From NCBI RefSeq assembly GCF_026000115.1, contig NZ_AP026867.1, forward strand, positions 3,529,716 to 3,593,715: 64,000 nucleotides of DNA, read 5' to 3'. The notes beneath the pieces were generated by a model, which saw nothing but the letters and a program-made list of their open reading frames with translations, did no database searches and was not told the DNA's origin. Both the position numbers and the translations under genes were made by a program. Origin of the DNA: Aureispira anguillae. Lineage in GTDB: Bacteria; Bacteroidota; Bacteroidia; Chitinophagales; Saprospiraceae. Of this stretch, positions 43,827-52,578 are shown in pieces (position 1 is the first letter of the stretch; the number at the start of each line of letters is the position of its first letter).

Positions 43827-45335
43827 TTATTTCTCATTGACTTTTAATTTTGCTTCATTTGCTTTTTCTTTTTTCTTAAACTCTTCTTCTACTGCTTTAT
43901 CAACATTGGGATCTTCTTTGGTTTCAAACCCACGTTTTAGAATATCTTCCAATTGTTTAGGATCAAGTCGTTTAAACATAATTTTTTTGTCTTCATCCAA
44001 TAAAACCAAATAAGGGTTCACCTTGATGTCATAAATCTTTTTGGCAACGGCCAAGGGATAAGCCTCATCAGAAGTATTGATAAAGTCCATTCCTTTATCT
44101 TTTATTTTTGCCTTACACTTGTCAATTTCCTTCCAATTTTTGCTACACACTCCAAAAATTTCAAAGCCCATATCCTTGTACTTATTATAAACGGGCACTA
44201 ACTTATCTGTTGTTTTACTACAATTTCCACAGTCAGGATCCCAAAAATAAAGCGCCACAAATTTTGCTTGTACTTCATGTAAATTGACAGGAGTGCCATC
44301 CATTTTTTTCAAGCGAATATTAGGCGCATACAAACCACATTGCAATGGTTTTAGGGTTCTTACATTTTCACAAATTTTCTCTAATTGCGCTGAGTCTACC
44401 CAATCGGCATGTCCCGCACAATAATATTTTTCACCCAAAAATACATAAACAGCATCCATACAGATGACCTTAGTTTGAGCATATTTATTCAACAATTCAG
44501 CAGCAGCATATTGGAACATTTCTTTATTGCCTCCTTCAAGTAATTTTTGCAAGATAAAATCTACCGCAGTAATAACAGAATCTGGCGTTTTAACGGCTAA
44601 TTTTTCTGTCCAAAATTCGATTTTGTCTTTAAAAATAGGCGTGCGAATCAAACGAGCATCTGTCCAATCAAAATTATCCCAATAATGCGCTCTAAAATAA
44701 TAAAAGCCCTCTGCCTTTGTGTAGGTCTTAGGTACTTCTGGTTGCATAGAAGCAGCAATCAATTTGGCGGATAAATAATCTGGATTCTTCTCGATTAAAG
44801 CCAATTGATATGTTTTTACAGAAGCACCAATTTTAACACGCTCTTCTTGTAATTTTTTCTTTTTTTCTGGATTTTTTTCTGCCTCAATTTCTTTGGCAAC
44901 TTTGCCGTCTTTTGCTCTTGTATCTGCCAAAAATTTTAGGTAGTCAAGAAACACCTTATTATCGGCAGAACCTTCAATTTTTAGATGCTTGCTCAAGTCC
45001 CTGTTTCCGTCCAACTTAGTAGACAAGAACATCTTTTTTTGATCTTCTTTGTTAGAAACTAAAAACTCAAAATATAAATTTTCGGGCTTGGTCAAAATCA
45101 AATAAATTCCCCCTTTCAAAGACTCATCGCCCTTAAAAAGCCATTCTCCTTTATTGTTCCTTGAAGTTAGGGTATCCTTAACATATGTTTTTTTGCCCAA
45201 ACGGTATCCTAAAATACAAGTATCATTTTTGTACCCGTCAATTTTTACACGAATATTATAACCGTCTTGTGCGGTGGCAAAAGATGCCCAAGCAATTAAA
45301 ACAAATAATATCGATCGTCTAAGTAATTGATTCAT
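43827..45335 (-). CDS. DUF5106/thioredoxin-like secreted protein, paralogue 1
   Basis: 502 residues. The signal peptide (ILFVLIAWASFATAQ) is followed by the same order as the next gene: YNIRVKIDGYKNDTCILGYR, a helical middle (KKLQEERVKIGASVKTYQLA), YAAAELLNKYAQTKVICMDA, and the thioredoxin domain with YFWDPDCGNCSKTTDKLVPV (CGNC) and IKVNPYLVLLDEDKKI. It has an extra charged tail (VEEEFKKKEKANEAKLKVNEK, not repeated in full here) after the domain. Its likely place is the periplasm. The copies differ most in the helical middle, so they probably have different partners. Confidence 0.85.
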   Translation of the reverse strand: MNQLLRRSILFVLIAWASFATAQDGYNIRVKIDGYKNDTCILGYRLGKKTYVKDTLTSRNNKGEWLFKGDESLKGGIYLILTKPENLYFEFLVSNKEDQKKMFLSTKLDGNRDLSKHLKIEGSADNKVFLDYLKFLADTRAKDGKVAKEIEAEKNPEKKKKLQEERVKIGASVKTYQLALIEKNPDYLSAKLIAASMQPEVPKTYTKAEGFYYFRAHYWDNFDWTDARLIRTPIFKDKIEFWTEKLAVKTPDSVITAVDFILQKLLEGGNKEMFQYAAAELLNKYAQTKVICMDAVYVFLGEKYYCAGHADWVDSAQLEKICENVRTLKPLQCGLYAPNIRLKKMDGTPVNLHEVQAKFVALYFWDPDCGNCSKTTDKLVPVYNKYKDMGFEIFGVCSKNWKEIDKCKAKIKDKGMDFINTSDEAYPLAVAKKIYDIKVNPYLVLLDEDKKIMFKRLDPKQLEDILKRGFETKEDPNVDKAVEEEFKKKEKANEAKLKVNEK

Positions 45336-45395
45336 TCTATCTCTTTTTGTAATAAAAATGGTTTAAATTTATTTAATTTGCCGTTAATTAAGATT

Positions 45396-45607
45396 GAAGT
45401 TGTTTAAAAATGATCTTAACACCTACGATCCAACCATAGCAGCCATCGGATCGGCAGCTATTTTTAGCCCCGTAGCTGCTTCGCAGTTCACAACACTCAA
45501 AGTCTATCAGACTTTGTGTTAGTTCATAGCTACGAAACAAAAAACGAGCTTTGCCCGATAACTACTAGCTTTGATCTCGAAAATCAACAACATTTTTAAA
45601 CAACTTC
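45396..45607. repeat. MITE-like element with perfect 17-bp terminal inverted repeats
   Basis: GAAGTTGTTTAAAAATG at 45396-45412 is the exact complement of 45591-45607. The 212-bp interior has no frame and is itself palindromic: CAAAGTCT-ATC-AGACTTTG sits inside outer arms CGTAGCT/AGCTACG. The same terminal string appears as the 14-bp inverted repeat at 13290-13344. The element is followed directly by a copy of the 49-bp repeat. Confidence 0.8.
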
Positions 45608-45608
45608 A

Positions 45609-45657
45609 TTAAGTAATTAAACAGAATTGATTGTGCATTAAATTTACCAAGATTTTT
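45609..45657. repeat. 49-bp dispersed repeat, copy 2
   Basis: Matches 9265-9313 with four transitions; it starts 1 bp after the right end of the MITE-like element. About 45 bp further right, AATTATTTTTGTCCATCTACTT (about 45702) is the inverted form of the sequence at 27961-27982. Together with the MITE these make a cluster of three repeat types in one 450-bp gap. The rest of the gap to 45854 holds no supported gene. Confidence 0.7.
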
Positions 45658-45854
45658 GCACTACTCTTCATCAAAAAGTTTTGTCTTTGATTAACACTAA
45701 AAATAATTATTTTTGTCCATCTACTTACTTAGGTCTCAAATGTAACTTTTTAAAACTAAAAACCTAGTTAAAAAAATGTTATCACCTATGAATCCTCTAA
45801 GTTTCAAACAGGACTACTTATGATTTTGTTGTGCAAACAAAGAAGTACAACAGG

Positions 45855-46727
45855 CTATTTCTCTCGCTTTTTTAGGGCTTCAATCTCTTTCATTCGCTGG
45901 ATTTCTAGATGATTAAAACGAGCCACAAAATAAATTTTGTCTGATCTTACATTGCTTAAAAAGCGTCTTAGCGCACGAATTTCTCGATTTAAGTCAATGT
46001 CCTGTGTTGCATCATCTAAATTAAATGCCTGCAAAATATAACTCGCTGTACTTTTATTCAACACCATATAACTGTACCGAACAAAACGTGTGGTATCAGA
46101 AATAGGAACATCAGTATCCAGATAATCTCTAACTTCTTCTTCCTCTGTTTCTGCCATCTCATTAAAAATCTCAAATGGATAATAGAACTCCGAGTTAGTG
46201 AACAATTTGTACCCCTCTTCCCTATTTAATTTTCGAATAAGCGTCACTACCCTTCTAGAGAAATATCGTTCTTGCGACATAAACCAATATTCAGGATAAA
46301 AAGCCTCCGTGGTAAAAGCGAGGTATTGTTCCAAAAATAATCTATGATCGTAATATAAGGCCTCCCTTGTTCTTAATCGATCTTCATAGTTTTTTAGCGC
46401 AGCTAGTGTTGCTTCTTTTGCGACAATTGCTTGCTCATCAAAATTAGTATAATTCCCTGCATACCACAATTCAAAAGCTCTATTTTGAGCTTTAGGTGAA
46501 AAACCTTTTAGACTCGATCTCATTTTTCGAATAGCCGTATAAACGGCTCCATACTCCTCCCTACCAATTGCGCTTTTTAGTTTTAGAAAATCACCAAAGG
46601 TCGCTTTTTCGATGGTAAAAAAACAAATTTCACTAAAAGTAGAAGGGATATCTGTTTTATTTTGTCCAAAAACAAGTGGCTGAATTCCCAAACTAATAAA
46701 AAATAAAATGTAGTGTATTGGTCTCAA
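45855..46727 (-). CDS. Secreted hypothetical protein, 290 aa
   Basis: A signal peptide (HYILFFISLGIQPLVFG) is followed by a mostly helical soluble domain with many aromatics: FLKLKSAIGREEYGAVYTAI, FSPKAQNRAFELWYAGNY, LYYDHRLFLEQYLAFTTEAF, YPEYWFMSQERYFSRRVVTL. No family recognised. Its start follows the stop of the HAD-phosphatase gene by 1 bp on the same strand, so the two are almost certainly translated from one transcript, though no functional link is known. Confidence 0.72.
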   Translation of the reverse strand: MRPIHYILFFISLGIQPLVFGQNKTDIPSTFSEICFFTIEKATFGDFLKLKSAIGREEYGAVYTAIRKMRSSLKGFSPKAQNRAFELWYAGNYTNFDEQAIVAKEATLAALKNYEDRLRTREALYYDHRLFLEQYLAFTTEAFYPEYWFMSQERYFSRRVVTLIRKLNREEGYKLFTNSEFYYPFEIFNEMAETEEEEVRDYLDTDVPISDTTRFVRYSYMVLNKSTASYILQAFNLDDATQDIDLNREIRALRRFLSNVRSDKIYFVARFNHLEIQRMKEIEALKKREK

Positions 46728-46728
46728 A

Positions 46729-47283
46729 CTATAAAATATTATTTAGATGTTGCGCAAATAAATACAAGCTGGGAAAAGAGTAATCAATTTTGTCTTGAAT
46801 GGCTGCTAGTTTGACCTTATCAATATCAGGTTTGGTTTCAATTAAAATCGTCTTCATATTCATTCTAATGCCAAATTCTATATCTGTAATAGAATCACCT
46901 ACCATTATAGCACGATCAAAATCTATGTCAGGAAAATCTAATTTCGCTTGAATAGCCATTCCTGTATTGGGTTTTCGGCAAGGAGGATTTTCTCGCTCAT
47001 GTTCTGCACAAAAGTATACTTGATCTATCCTTCCTCCATGCTGGTTGATTACATCTAACATTTCAGCATGTACCTTATTCAAATCATTTACAGACATTAA
47101 GCCCTTGGCGATTCCCTGCTGATTGGTAACAATAACAATTCGATTAAATTTTCGTGCCAAAATAGGCAAGCACTCCAAAACCCCATCTAGAAAAACAAAT
47201 TCAGACCATTTTTGAACATAGCCTCCAATAATTCTATCATTAATAACTCCATCTCGATCTAAAAAAAGTGTCCATTCCTTCAT
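46729..47283 (-). CDS. HAD-superfamily phosphatase, GmhB-like (HAD-IIIA)
   Basis: 184 residues. The HAD motifs are WTLFLDRDGVIN (motif I, nucleophile Asp and general-acid Asp), VIVTNQQGIAKG (motif II) and MVGDSITDIEFG (motif IV). FCAEHERENPPCRKPNTGM is the GmhB-like metal loop, with C, H and one C but without the complete four-ligand set. GmhB removes the C7 phosphate of heptose-1,7-bisphosphate during LPS core or ADP-heptose synthesis; the incomplete zinc loop makes histidinol-phosphatase or another sugar phosphate an alternative. Cytoplasmic. Confidence 0.85.
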   Translation of the reverse strand: MKEWTLFLDRDGVINDRIIGGYVQKWSEFVFLDGVLECLPILARKFNRIVIVTNQQGIAKGLMSVNDLNKVHAEMLDVINQHGGRIDQVYFCAEHERENPPCRKPNTGMAIQAKLDFPDIDFDRAIMVGDSITDIEFGIRMNMKTILIETKPDIDKVKLAAIQDKIDYSFPSLYLFAQHLNNIL

Positions 47284-47359
47284 TTTATTTAATTGTAGTC
47301 TTTTTTATGTTGTTTTTCTATATAATGTAACCCAATAGAGTAGATTATGTTGTCTTGAA

Positions 47360-47863
47360 TCAAAATTCGTTTAGATCCTTTTCTAGGATAATCATGTGTT
47401 TGCAAAGAATGCCATTTTCAACAATAGGATTTGGATAATTATGCGTAAAAAAATCTTTTACTATCTGGGTAATTTCAAAACCTTCTTTTTGATACAATGC
47501 CAATTGTCCAATACTAGAATTTCCTGTTCCTATCCTTATTTTTTGATAGTTGGATTCTTGAGCTATTTTAGTGGCCCATTTTAATAGTTTTTTTCCATAA
47601 CCTTTCCCTTGTTGAATTTCTTTTATCGCAATATTTTTTATTTCAACAGTTTGAGCACTCAATTCTTTTAGAACAAGCACCCCTATGCATTGAGCTTCTA
47701 AGAGCGCTAAATAGCATTGGCTTTCATACAAATATTGTTCAATTTGAGCTCTTGAAGGATCTGCTAATTCGAGTAAGTTGAAAGGAATTTTTTGATGCTC
47801 TGTTAAGCGTTTTACTATTAACGACTCGTTAAACAGTTTATTTTTATTTTTTTTAGAATACAT
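47360..47863 (-). CDS. GNAT family N-acetyltransferase
   Basis: 167 residues. Motif A is VEIKNIAIKEIQQGKGYGKKLL, with the Q-x-x-G-x-G/K loop (QGKGYGK) for acetyl-CoA. It is followed by YQKIRIGTGNSSIGQLALYQKEGFEI, whose ALYQKEGF is the standard motif B. It has no signal peptide. The acceptor is unknown. It is 76 bp upstream of the HAD phosphatase in the same direction, so a shared transcript is possible. Confidence 0.87.
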   Translation of the reverse strand: MYSKKNKNKLFNESLIVKRLTEHQKIPFNLLELADPSRAQIEQYLYESQCYLALLEAQCIGVLVLKELSAQTVEIKNIAIKEIQQGKGYGKKLLKWATKIAQESNYQKIRIGTGNSSIGQLALYQKEGFEITQIVKDFFTHNYPNPIVENGILCKHMIILEKDLNEF

Positions 47864-47935
47864 AATAGAATGTCCTACAGACCAACGGTTGTACTTCTGT
47901 CCCCAAACCGCTACCTACAAATAATAAATCAAAGC

Positions 47936-47966
47936 TTTGGAAATGCAAAAATAGTTTTTACCTTTG
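47936..47966 (+). promoter_or_regulatory. Predicted Bacteroidota promoter of the NlpC/P60 gene
   Basis: TTTG at 47936-47939, a 19-bp spacer and TACCTTTG at 47959-47966, a perfect TAnnTTTG. The ATG at 48058 lies about 85 bp after the expected start point. Confidence 0.65.
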
Positions 47967-48057
47967 CATCTGCAAATTTAAACAAATCACCATTCAAAAT
48001 AGTATATAAATTTTACTATTGGTTGTTGTTTAAAAATTCGTAACCAAAATTTCAGCA

Positions 48058-48840
48058 ATGAAATATACCCAAAAATCTGTAGCAAGAATTGTTAGTGCAT
48101 ACTTTTTTTTCCTAATTACAACAAACGTATTCTTACAAGCTACATTTCTCCCTCTTTCTAGTCATCAACAGGTTGATGCAGAAAAAACTGAAATTCCCAC
48201 CGATTTAGCGCTTCTTACCACTCGTTCTGCTGTTCTTGATCTTGAAGTAGAAGAAATCATAGAAGAAGAAGTTCCTCCCATTATCATTGATCACCACGAC
48301 ATTACAGGTCTAAAGCGCATCGTTCGCAACAAACGCAAACGCAATGCCCGTAGAAATGCCCCAAGTAGAAGAAATTTTATTCCTGCTGTTTCCGTCCCTT
48401 CCCTTCCTGTTGCTTATAATGCCATATTTGATAGCCTAAACGCCTCTAGTCTTCGCCTAAATATTATAGAAGAAGCAAAAAAATACTTAGGGCTTCGATA
48501 CATTTGGGGGGGAACAACCCCTAAAGGTTTTGATTGCTCAGGTTTTACTTCTTATGTTTTGGCACAAGAGGGAGTTGGAATAGCCCGTAGCTCTCGCTAC
48601 CAAGCTCGTCAAGGAAAAGACATTGACATGACTAATGCCAAGACTGGCGATCTAATTTTCTTTAGTAAATATGGCAAAGGTGGTCGAGTAACTCATGTTG
48701 CCATGGTCGTTGACAATAAAAAAGATGGTGTTTATATCATTCACTCTACTCGCCGTGGTATTGTGGTGGATAATCTTTCGGAGTCTTCTTATTGGAAACC
48801 GAAGGTGCTTTATGCCAAAGACGTTATTAGCAAGGGATAA
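48058..48840 (+). CDS. NlpC/P60 family cell-wall endopeptidase
   Basis: 260 residues. A signal-like N-terminus (VSAYFFFLITTNVFLQA) is followed by an acidic stretch and a basic linker (RNKRKRNARRNAPSRRN). The C40 peptidase domain occupies about 140-260: KKYLGLRYIWGGTTPKGFDCSGF with the catalytic Cys, then RSSRYQARQGKDI, the catalytic His in VTHVAMVVDN, and the third residue in the following YIIHSTRRG. It cuts D-γ-glutamyl-meso-diaminopimelate type bonds in peptidoglycan. It ends 2 bp before the convergent response regulator gene. Confidence 0.9.
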   Translation: MKYTQKSVARIVSAYFFFLITTNVFLQATFLPLSSHQQVDAEKTEIPTDLALLTTRSAVLDLEVEEIIEEEVPPIIIDHHDITGLKRIVRNKRKRNARRNAPSRRNFIPAVSVPSLPVAYNAIFDSLNASSLRLNIIEEAKKYLGLRYIWGGTTPKGFDCSGFTSYVLAQEGVGIARSSRYQARQGKDIDMTNAKTGDLIFFSKYGKGGRVTHVAMVVDNKKDGVYIIHSTRRGIVVDNLSESSYWKPKVLYAKDVISKG

Positions 48841-48842
48841 TT

Positions 48843-49586
48843 TTAGCTCCTTATTTTTAGAATAAAAGCTTTCCTTTTTCCTCTAGAAACTGGAATTTTG
48901 TGTCCATGGGTCAAAACCACATAGCCCTCATTCAAATACTTGTTGATATGGCTAAGGTTAATTAAGTGAGACTTATGTACTAAATAAAATTCTTGATTTT
49001 CTAGTAGCTTTCCAAAGTGTCCTATACTCAACGAACTGAACAATATCTTTTTTTCAAGGGTATAAATTTTAGTATATCCACCACTTCCTTCGCAATGAAT
49101 AATATCACTAATTTTGACAAATTCTAGCCCTTCTTGCGTGGGTAAAGTGATTTTTTTGTTTTGGAAAAGTGTAATTTGCTGATTTTCTAATAGCAGCCTA
49201 TTTTTTTGTGCAGCCGTTTTTTCTACTATATTTTTGATAGCATTTCCTACCGCAAGGATTAAATCATCCTTGTCTATTGGCTTAACCAAATAACCAATGG
49301 CACAGTGTTTAATTGCATCAATGGCGTATTGGTCAAATGCTGTTACAAAAATCACCTCAAAAACAGGTTGCTCAATTCTTGCTAACAATTCAAAACCACT
49401 CAAACGAGGCATTGCTATATCTAAAAATACCAATTGAGGATTGAGGCTGTTAATTAGTTCGATCCCTTCTTCTGGGTCTTGTGTCTCCGCAATAAGACTA
49501 ATATTAGGGCAGAATTTTTTAATTCTGTTCTTCAAAATCTCTACTGCTTTTCGTTCATCGTCAATTATTATTGCCCTAATTTCCAT
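48843..49586 (-). CDS. LytTR response regulator
   Basis: 247 residues. The receiver domain covers 1-125: AIIIDDERKAVEIL with the acidic pair, phosphoacceptor Asp in PQLVFLDIAMPRLSG, and the Lys in GYLVKPIDKDD. A linker leads to a C-terminal LytTR DNA-binding domain (about 150-247) with FVKISDIIHCEGSGGYTKIY, FYLVHKSHLINLSHIN and the final HGHKIPVSRGKRKAF. It is the partner of the histidine kinase whose gene ends 1 bp upstream. It probably regulates promoters with a pair of direct LytTR repeats. Confidence 0.92.
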   Translation of the reverse strand: MEIRAIIIDDERKAVEILKNRIKKFCPNISLIAETQDPEEGIELINSLNPQLVFLDIAMPRLSGFELLARIEQPVFEVIFVTAFDQYAIDAIKHCAIGYLVKPIDKDDLILAVGNAIKNIVEKTAAQKNRLLLENQQITLFQNKKITLPTQEGLEFVKISDIIHCEGSGGYTKIYTLEKKILFSSLSIGHFGKLLENQEFYLVHKSHLINLSHINKYLNEGYVVLTHGHKIPVSRGKRKAFILKIRS

Positions 49587-49587
49587 T

Positions 49588-52524
49588 CTAATTCTTTTGA
49601 TTAAAGTTTAAGGTAACTCTTGTTCCTGTTTGCTCAGAAATAGTCGATAGATCAACCATAGCATATTGAATTTCCCATTCGTTATTTTGCCTCAATAAGT
49701 CCAATCGTTCTTCTAAGACAAACGTTGAATTTACTTTGTTGCCTAGCTTATTGTTTCGATATTTCTCCTTAAAAAACGCAACGCCTACCCCATTATCTTC
49801 TATCAATACATCAAAAGCAGCAGCATCAACAAACTTAAAGACAATCTGCACTTTTCCCTTTCCTTTTTTATGAAATAGACCATGGTTGATTGCATTTTCA
49901 ACAATCGGCTGCAAAATCATAGATGGGATCATTTGTTCCTCTAGATCTATTTTTTCATCGATATCAATAAAAAACACTAGCTGTTCTTCAAATCGTAATT
50001 GTTCGATTTCTAGGTAATTGGTCAATAGCTCAATTTCATTTTTTAACGAAACGTTTTGTTCCCTCGAATACTTAAAAAAGGCTCTTATCAGTTTAGAAAA
50101 TTTGATCAAATATTTTTCAGATAGCTCTACTTCATTTTTCTGAATGTAATATAAGATAGAATTTAAGGAATTGTGAATAAAATGAGGGTTCATCTGCGCT
50201 CGCAATGCTTGCAATTCTACAGTAATGATTCTCCGTTCTATTGCTAATCTTTTCTCTTCGTTTTTTCTGATAATCTCCTTAAAAATTTTCAAAAATACTC
50301 CTATCAATAACAAACTTAAGCCCCCAATCGCTAGTTTAAATTCTGTTTGTTCCCACCACGATGGTTTGACCAAAATGTATTGTTTTCTTCGATCTTCTTT
50401 TTGATGTTGATTGGTTGCTCTAATCTCTAATTCATAACATCCAGCAGCTAAATTAGAAAAGCTTAATTGTTTGGATTCCGTTGGAACCCACTCTTTTTGA
50501 ATTGGCAATATTCTATACGCATAGTTGTAGTGCCGTTGATTGATGTAATCCAATACATTAAAATTAATCGTTACCAAACGTTCTGCTTGAGGATTGACGA
50601 TTAAGGTATCTGCTAAAGTGGTAAAATATAGGTAAAAAGGTATGCTTTCGCTTTGTTTTAACCAATTAATTTTTGCCAAACCAAGATCACTGGCTGCATA
50701 TAAAAAACTGTCTTTTAAATAGATGTCATTAACATTATCACTCCATAAACCATCCTCTCTATAAAAAGCATCCACAATAGCTGACTCGCTAAGTTTGTCG
50801 TTCTTCAGCTTGACCACTTTAACCCCTTCTTGTGTAGCCAACCAGATTGTATCATTTTTTACAAGTATCTTCTGAATCGTTAATTCATCTGTTCTTTTAA
50901 GATGAATAACCTTTTCTCCATCCAGTAAATAAACCCCTCGACCATCTGTGCCGACCAATAAATAAGATTGATAGGTTGCCATGCTACTAATTGAAATATG
51001 GAGCAATGGATCTGTTTGTTGGTGCCGCTCCAAGGAAAACCCCTTTAACATCCACAGCCCATCAACCCCTCCAATATACAGTTGATTTTTATGTTGCTGA
51101 AAAAGTAACAATCCCAATTTTTCTTCCAAACAATTCCACTCTAATTGCCCTAAAGTCCTGTAATAAACCCCTCCATGTGAAATGATGTACTCGCTCCCCT
51201 TAAATTCAACAATATCCCTCCAATTAAATCTGGACTCCAACTCCTGTTCTATCATTTTGCCCTTCTGATGCTTAATCTTAAACAGTTTTTTGTTCATGAC
51301 TAAATAGCCACATTTGCTGAGAGCGTCCTCCTTTATTTGATAATAAGAGCCCGAAAACCCATCTATTTTATGACGTAGAGCACAAGTATCTTGATCGATT
51401 TCATAGAACCCATACCCTAACACCCCTGCTGTAATTACCTCCTTAACCGAGCCTATTTTGGCAACTGATTTTCCTTCAAAATACGTCTTGTTCCCTCCTT
51501 GATGAGGCAATAAGAGCACCCCATTACTTAAACTAGCTAACCATAAATTGCCATTGGTATCCTTATAGCCTCTATAATTTTCCGTTTTGGGGTATTCTAT
51601 TCGCTTTTTTAGCTCCAATTGATTATTCAAAATAATCAAATAGTTGCTCAAGCAAATTTGGATTTCTCCTTCTTTATATTGAAAAGAGATACGATCTCCT
51701 GCCGCTTGTTGTATCAATTCTTGATAGGAATAGAATTTCAATTTATTCCATTTAGAATTTAGCAGTAGTATTCCTTCTTTTAGGCAATAAAAATAGATGG
51801 AGTCCGAATACAAGCCTCTATATGCAGAATGCCCCATACCTTTCTGCCAAGAAAGTTTACAAGAGTGTTCAACGTCCATTACCTTTTGGCACTGACCATC
51901 AATGATTAGGATTCTATCTTTGAGAGCAATCAACAACTCATTTGCTGTTGTTTTTTGTGAGAACTGCACTTCATTTCTATTAAATGCAAACTTCTTAGTT
52001 GCCTTTGTCCAAAAACCAGGCGTTTCTTTCCAATCTTGGGGAATCAGCAGGCTATCCTCCAACTTATAATTGCTGTACCAAACTGTATCCTCACAGTTTC
52101 TAACAAAGCCAGGGCTTAAGACAATGCTATCCTCCGTTGGAAATCGATAGACCTGATCTTTGTAAATGTATCCTTGATAATTACTCTTAGAAACATACCA
52201 CACTCGCCCTTTGGTGTCCGTTTCTAACAGCCAAACATCATTATTGGGTAAACCATCTTTGAGGGTAAACGTCCTAAAGGACGTACCATTGTATTTCACA
52301 ATACCTCTATTGGTAGCAAACCACATAAAACCATCCTTATCTTGTCTTACGCAGTACACATGATTACTAGGCAAACCATTATTGGTCGTAAAACGAATGG
52401 GCGATTGGGCATAACTATCCCCCAACAAAAAGAAAAGCCCAATACCTATACAAAATGCTATCATTAGTCCTGCTTCGTTACTTAAGTTCAGATAATAAGC
52501 AGGTTTAGATATCGTATTGCTCAC
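49588..52524 (-). CDS. Two-component sensor histidine kinase with β-propeller and Y_Y_Y sensor
   Basis: 978 residues. After a signal/TM region (LMIAFCIGIGLFFLLGDSYA), an extracellular portion up to about 690 carries propeller repeats (QDKDGFMWFATNRGIVKYNG, TKGRVWYVSKSNYQG, DTNGNLWLASLSNGVLLLPH) and then a Y_Y_Y domain (LSFSNLAAGCYELEIRATNQ). One TM segment follows (FKLAIGGLSLLLIGVFLKIF). The cytoplasmic kinase is the LytS/HisKA_5 type: LRAQMNPHFIHNSLNSIL with the phosphorylated His near 776, SMILQPIVENAINHGLFHKK as the ATP-binding N box, and VLIEDNGVGV as the G box. It phosphorylates the LytTR regulator encoded just downstream. Confidence 0.92.
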   Translation of the reverse strand: MSNTISKPAYYLNLSNEAGLMIAFCIGIGLFFLLGDSYAQSPIRFTTNNGLPSNHVYCVRQDKDGFMWFATNRGIVKYNGTSFRTFTLKDGLPNNDVWLLETDTKGRVWYVSKSNYQGYIYKDQVYRFPTEDSIVLSPGFVRNCEDTVWYSNYKLEDSLLIPQDWKETPGFWTKATKKFAFNRNEVQFSQKTTANELLIALKDRILIIDGQCQKVMDVEHSCKLSWQKGMGHSAYRGLYSDSIYFYCLKEGILLLNSKWNKLKFYSYQELIQQAAGDRISFQYKEGEIQICLSNYLIILNNQLELKKRIEYPKTENYRGYKDTNGNLWLASLSNGVLLLPHQGGNKTYFEGKSVAKIGSVKEVITAGVLGYGFYEIDQDTCALRHKIDGFSGSYYQIKEDALSKCGYLVMNKKLFKIKHQKGKMIEQELESRFNWRDIVEFKGSEYIISHGGVYYRTLGQLEWNCLEEKLGLLLFQQHKNQLYIGGVDGLWMLKGFSLERHQQTDPLLHISISSMATYQSYLLVGTDGRGVYLLDGEKVIHLKRTDELTIQKILVKNDTIWLATQEGVKVVKLKNDKLSESAIVDAFYREDGLWSDNVNDIYLKDSFLYAASDLGLAKINWLKQSESIPFYLYFTTLADTLIVNPQAERLVTINFNVLDYINQRHYNYAYRILPIQKEWVPTESKQLSFSNLAAGCYELEIRATNQHQKEDRRKQYILVKPSWWEQTEFKLAIGGLSLLLIGVFLKIFKEIIRKNEEKRLAIERRIITVELQALRAQMNPHFIHNSLNSILYYIQKNEVELSEKYLIKFSKLIRAFFKYSREQNVSLKNEIELLTNYLEIEQLRFEEQLVFFIDIDEKIDLEEQMIPSMILQPIVENAINHGLFHKKGKGKVQIVFKFVDAAAFDVLIEDNGVGVAFFKEKYRNNKLGNKVNSTFVLEERLDLLRQNNEWEIQYAMVDLSTISEQTGTRVTLNFNQKN

Positions 52525-52578
52525 ATCTAAATTTGAAAAAAGAAAAGTACAAGTATAAACTTTCTAATGCAGGAATAC

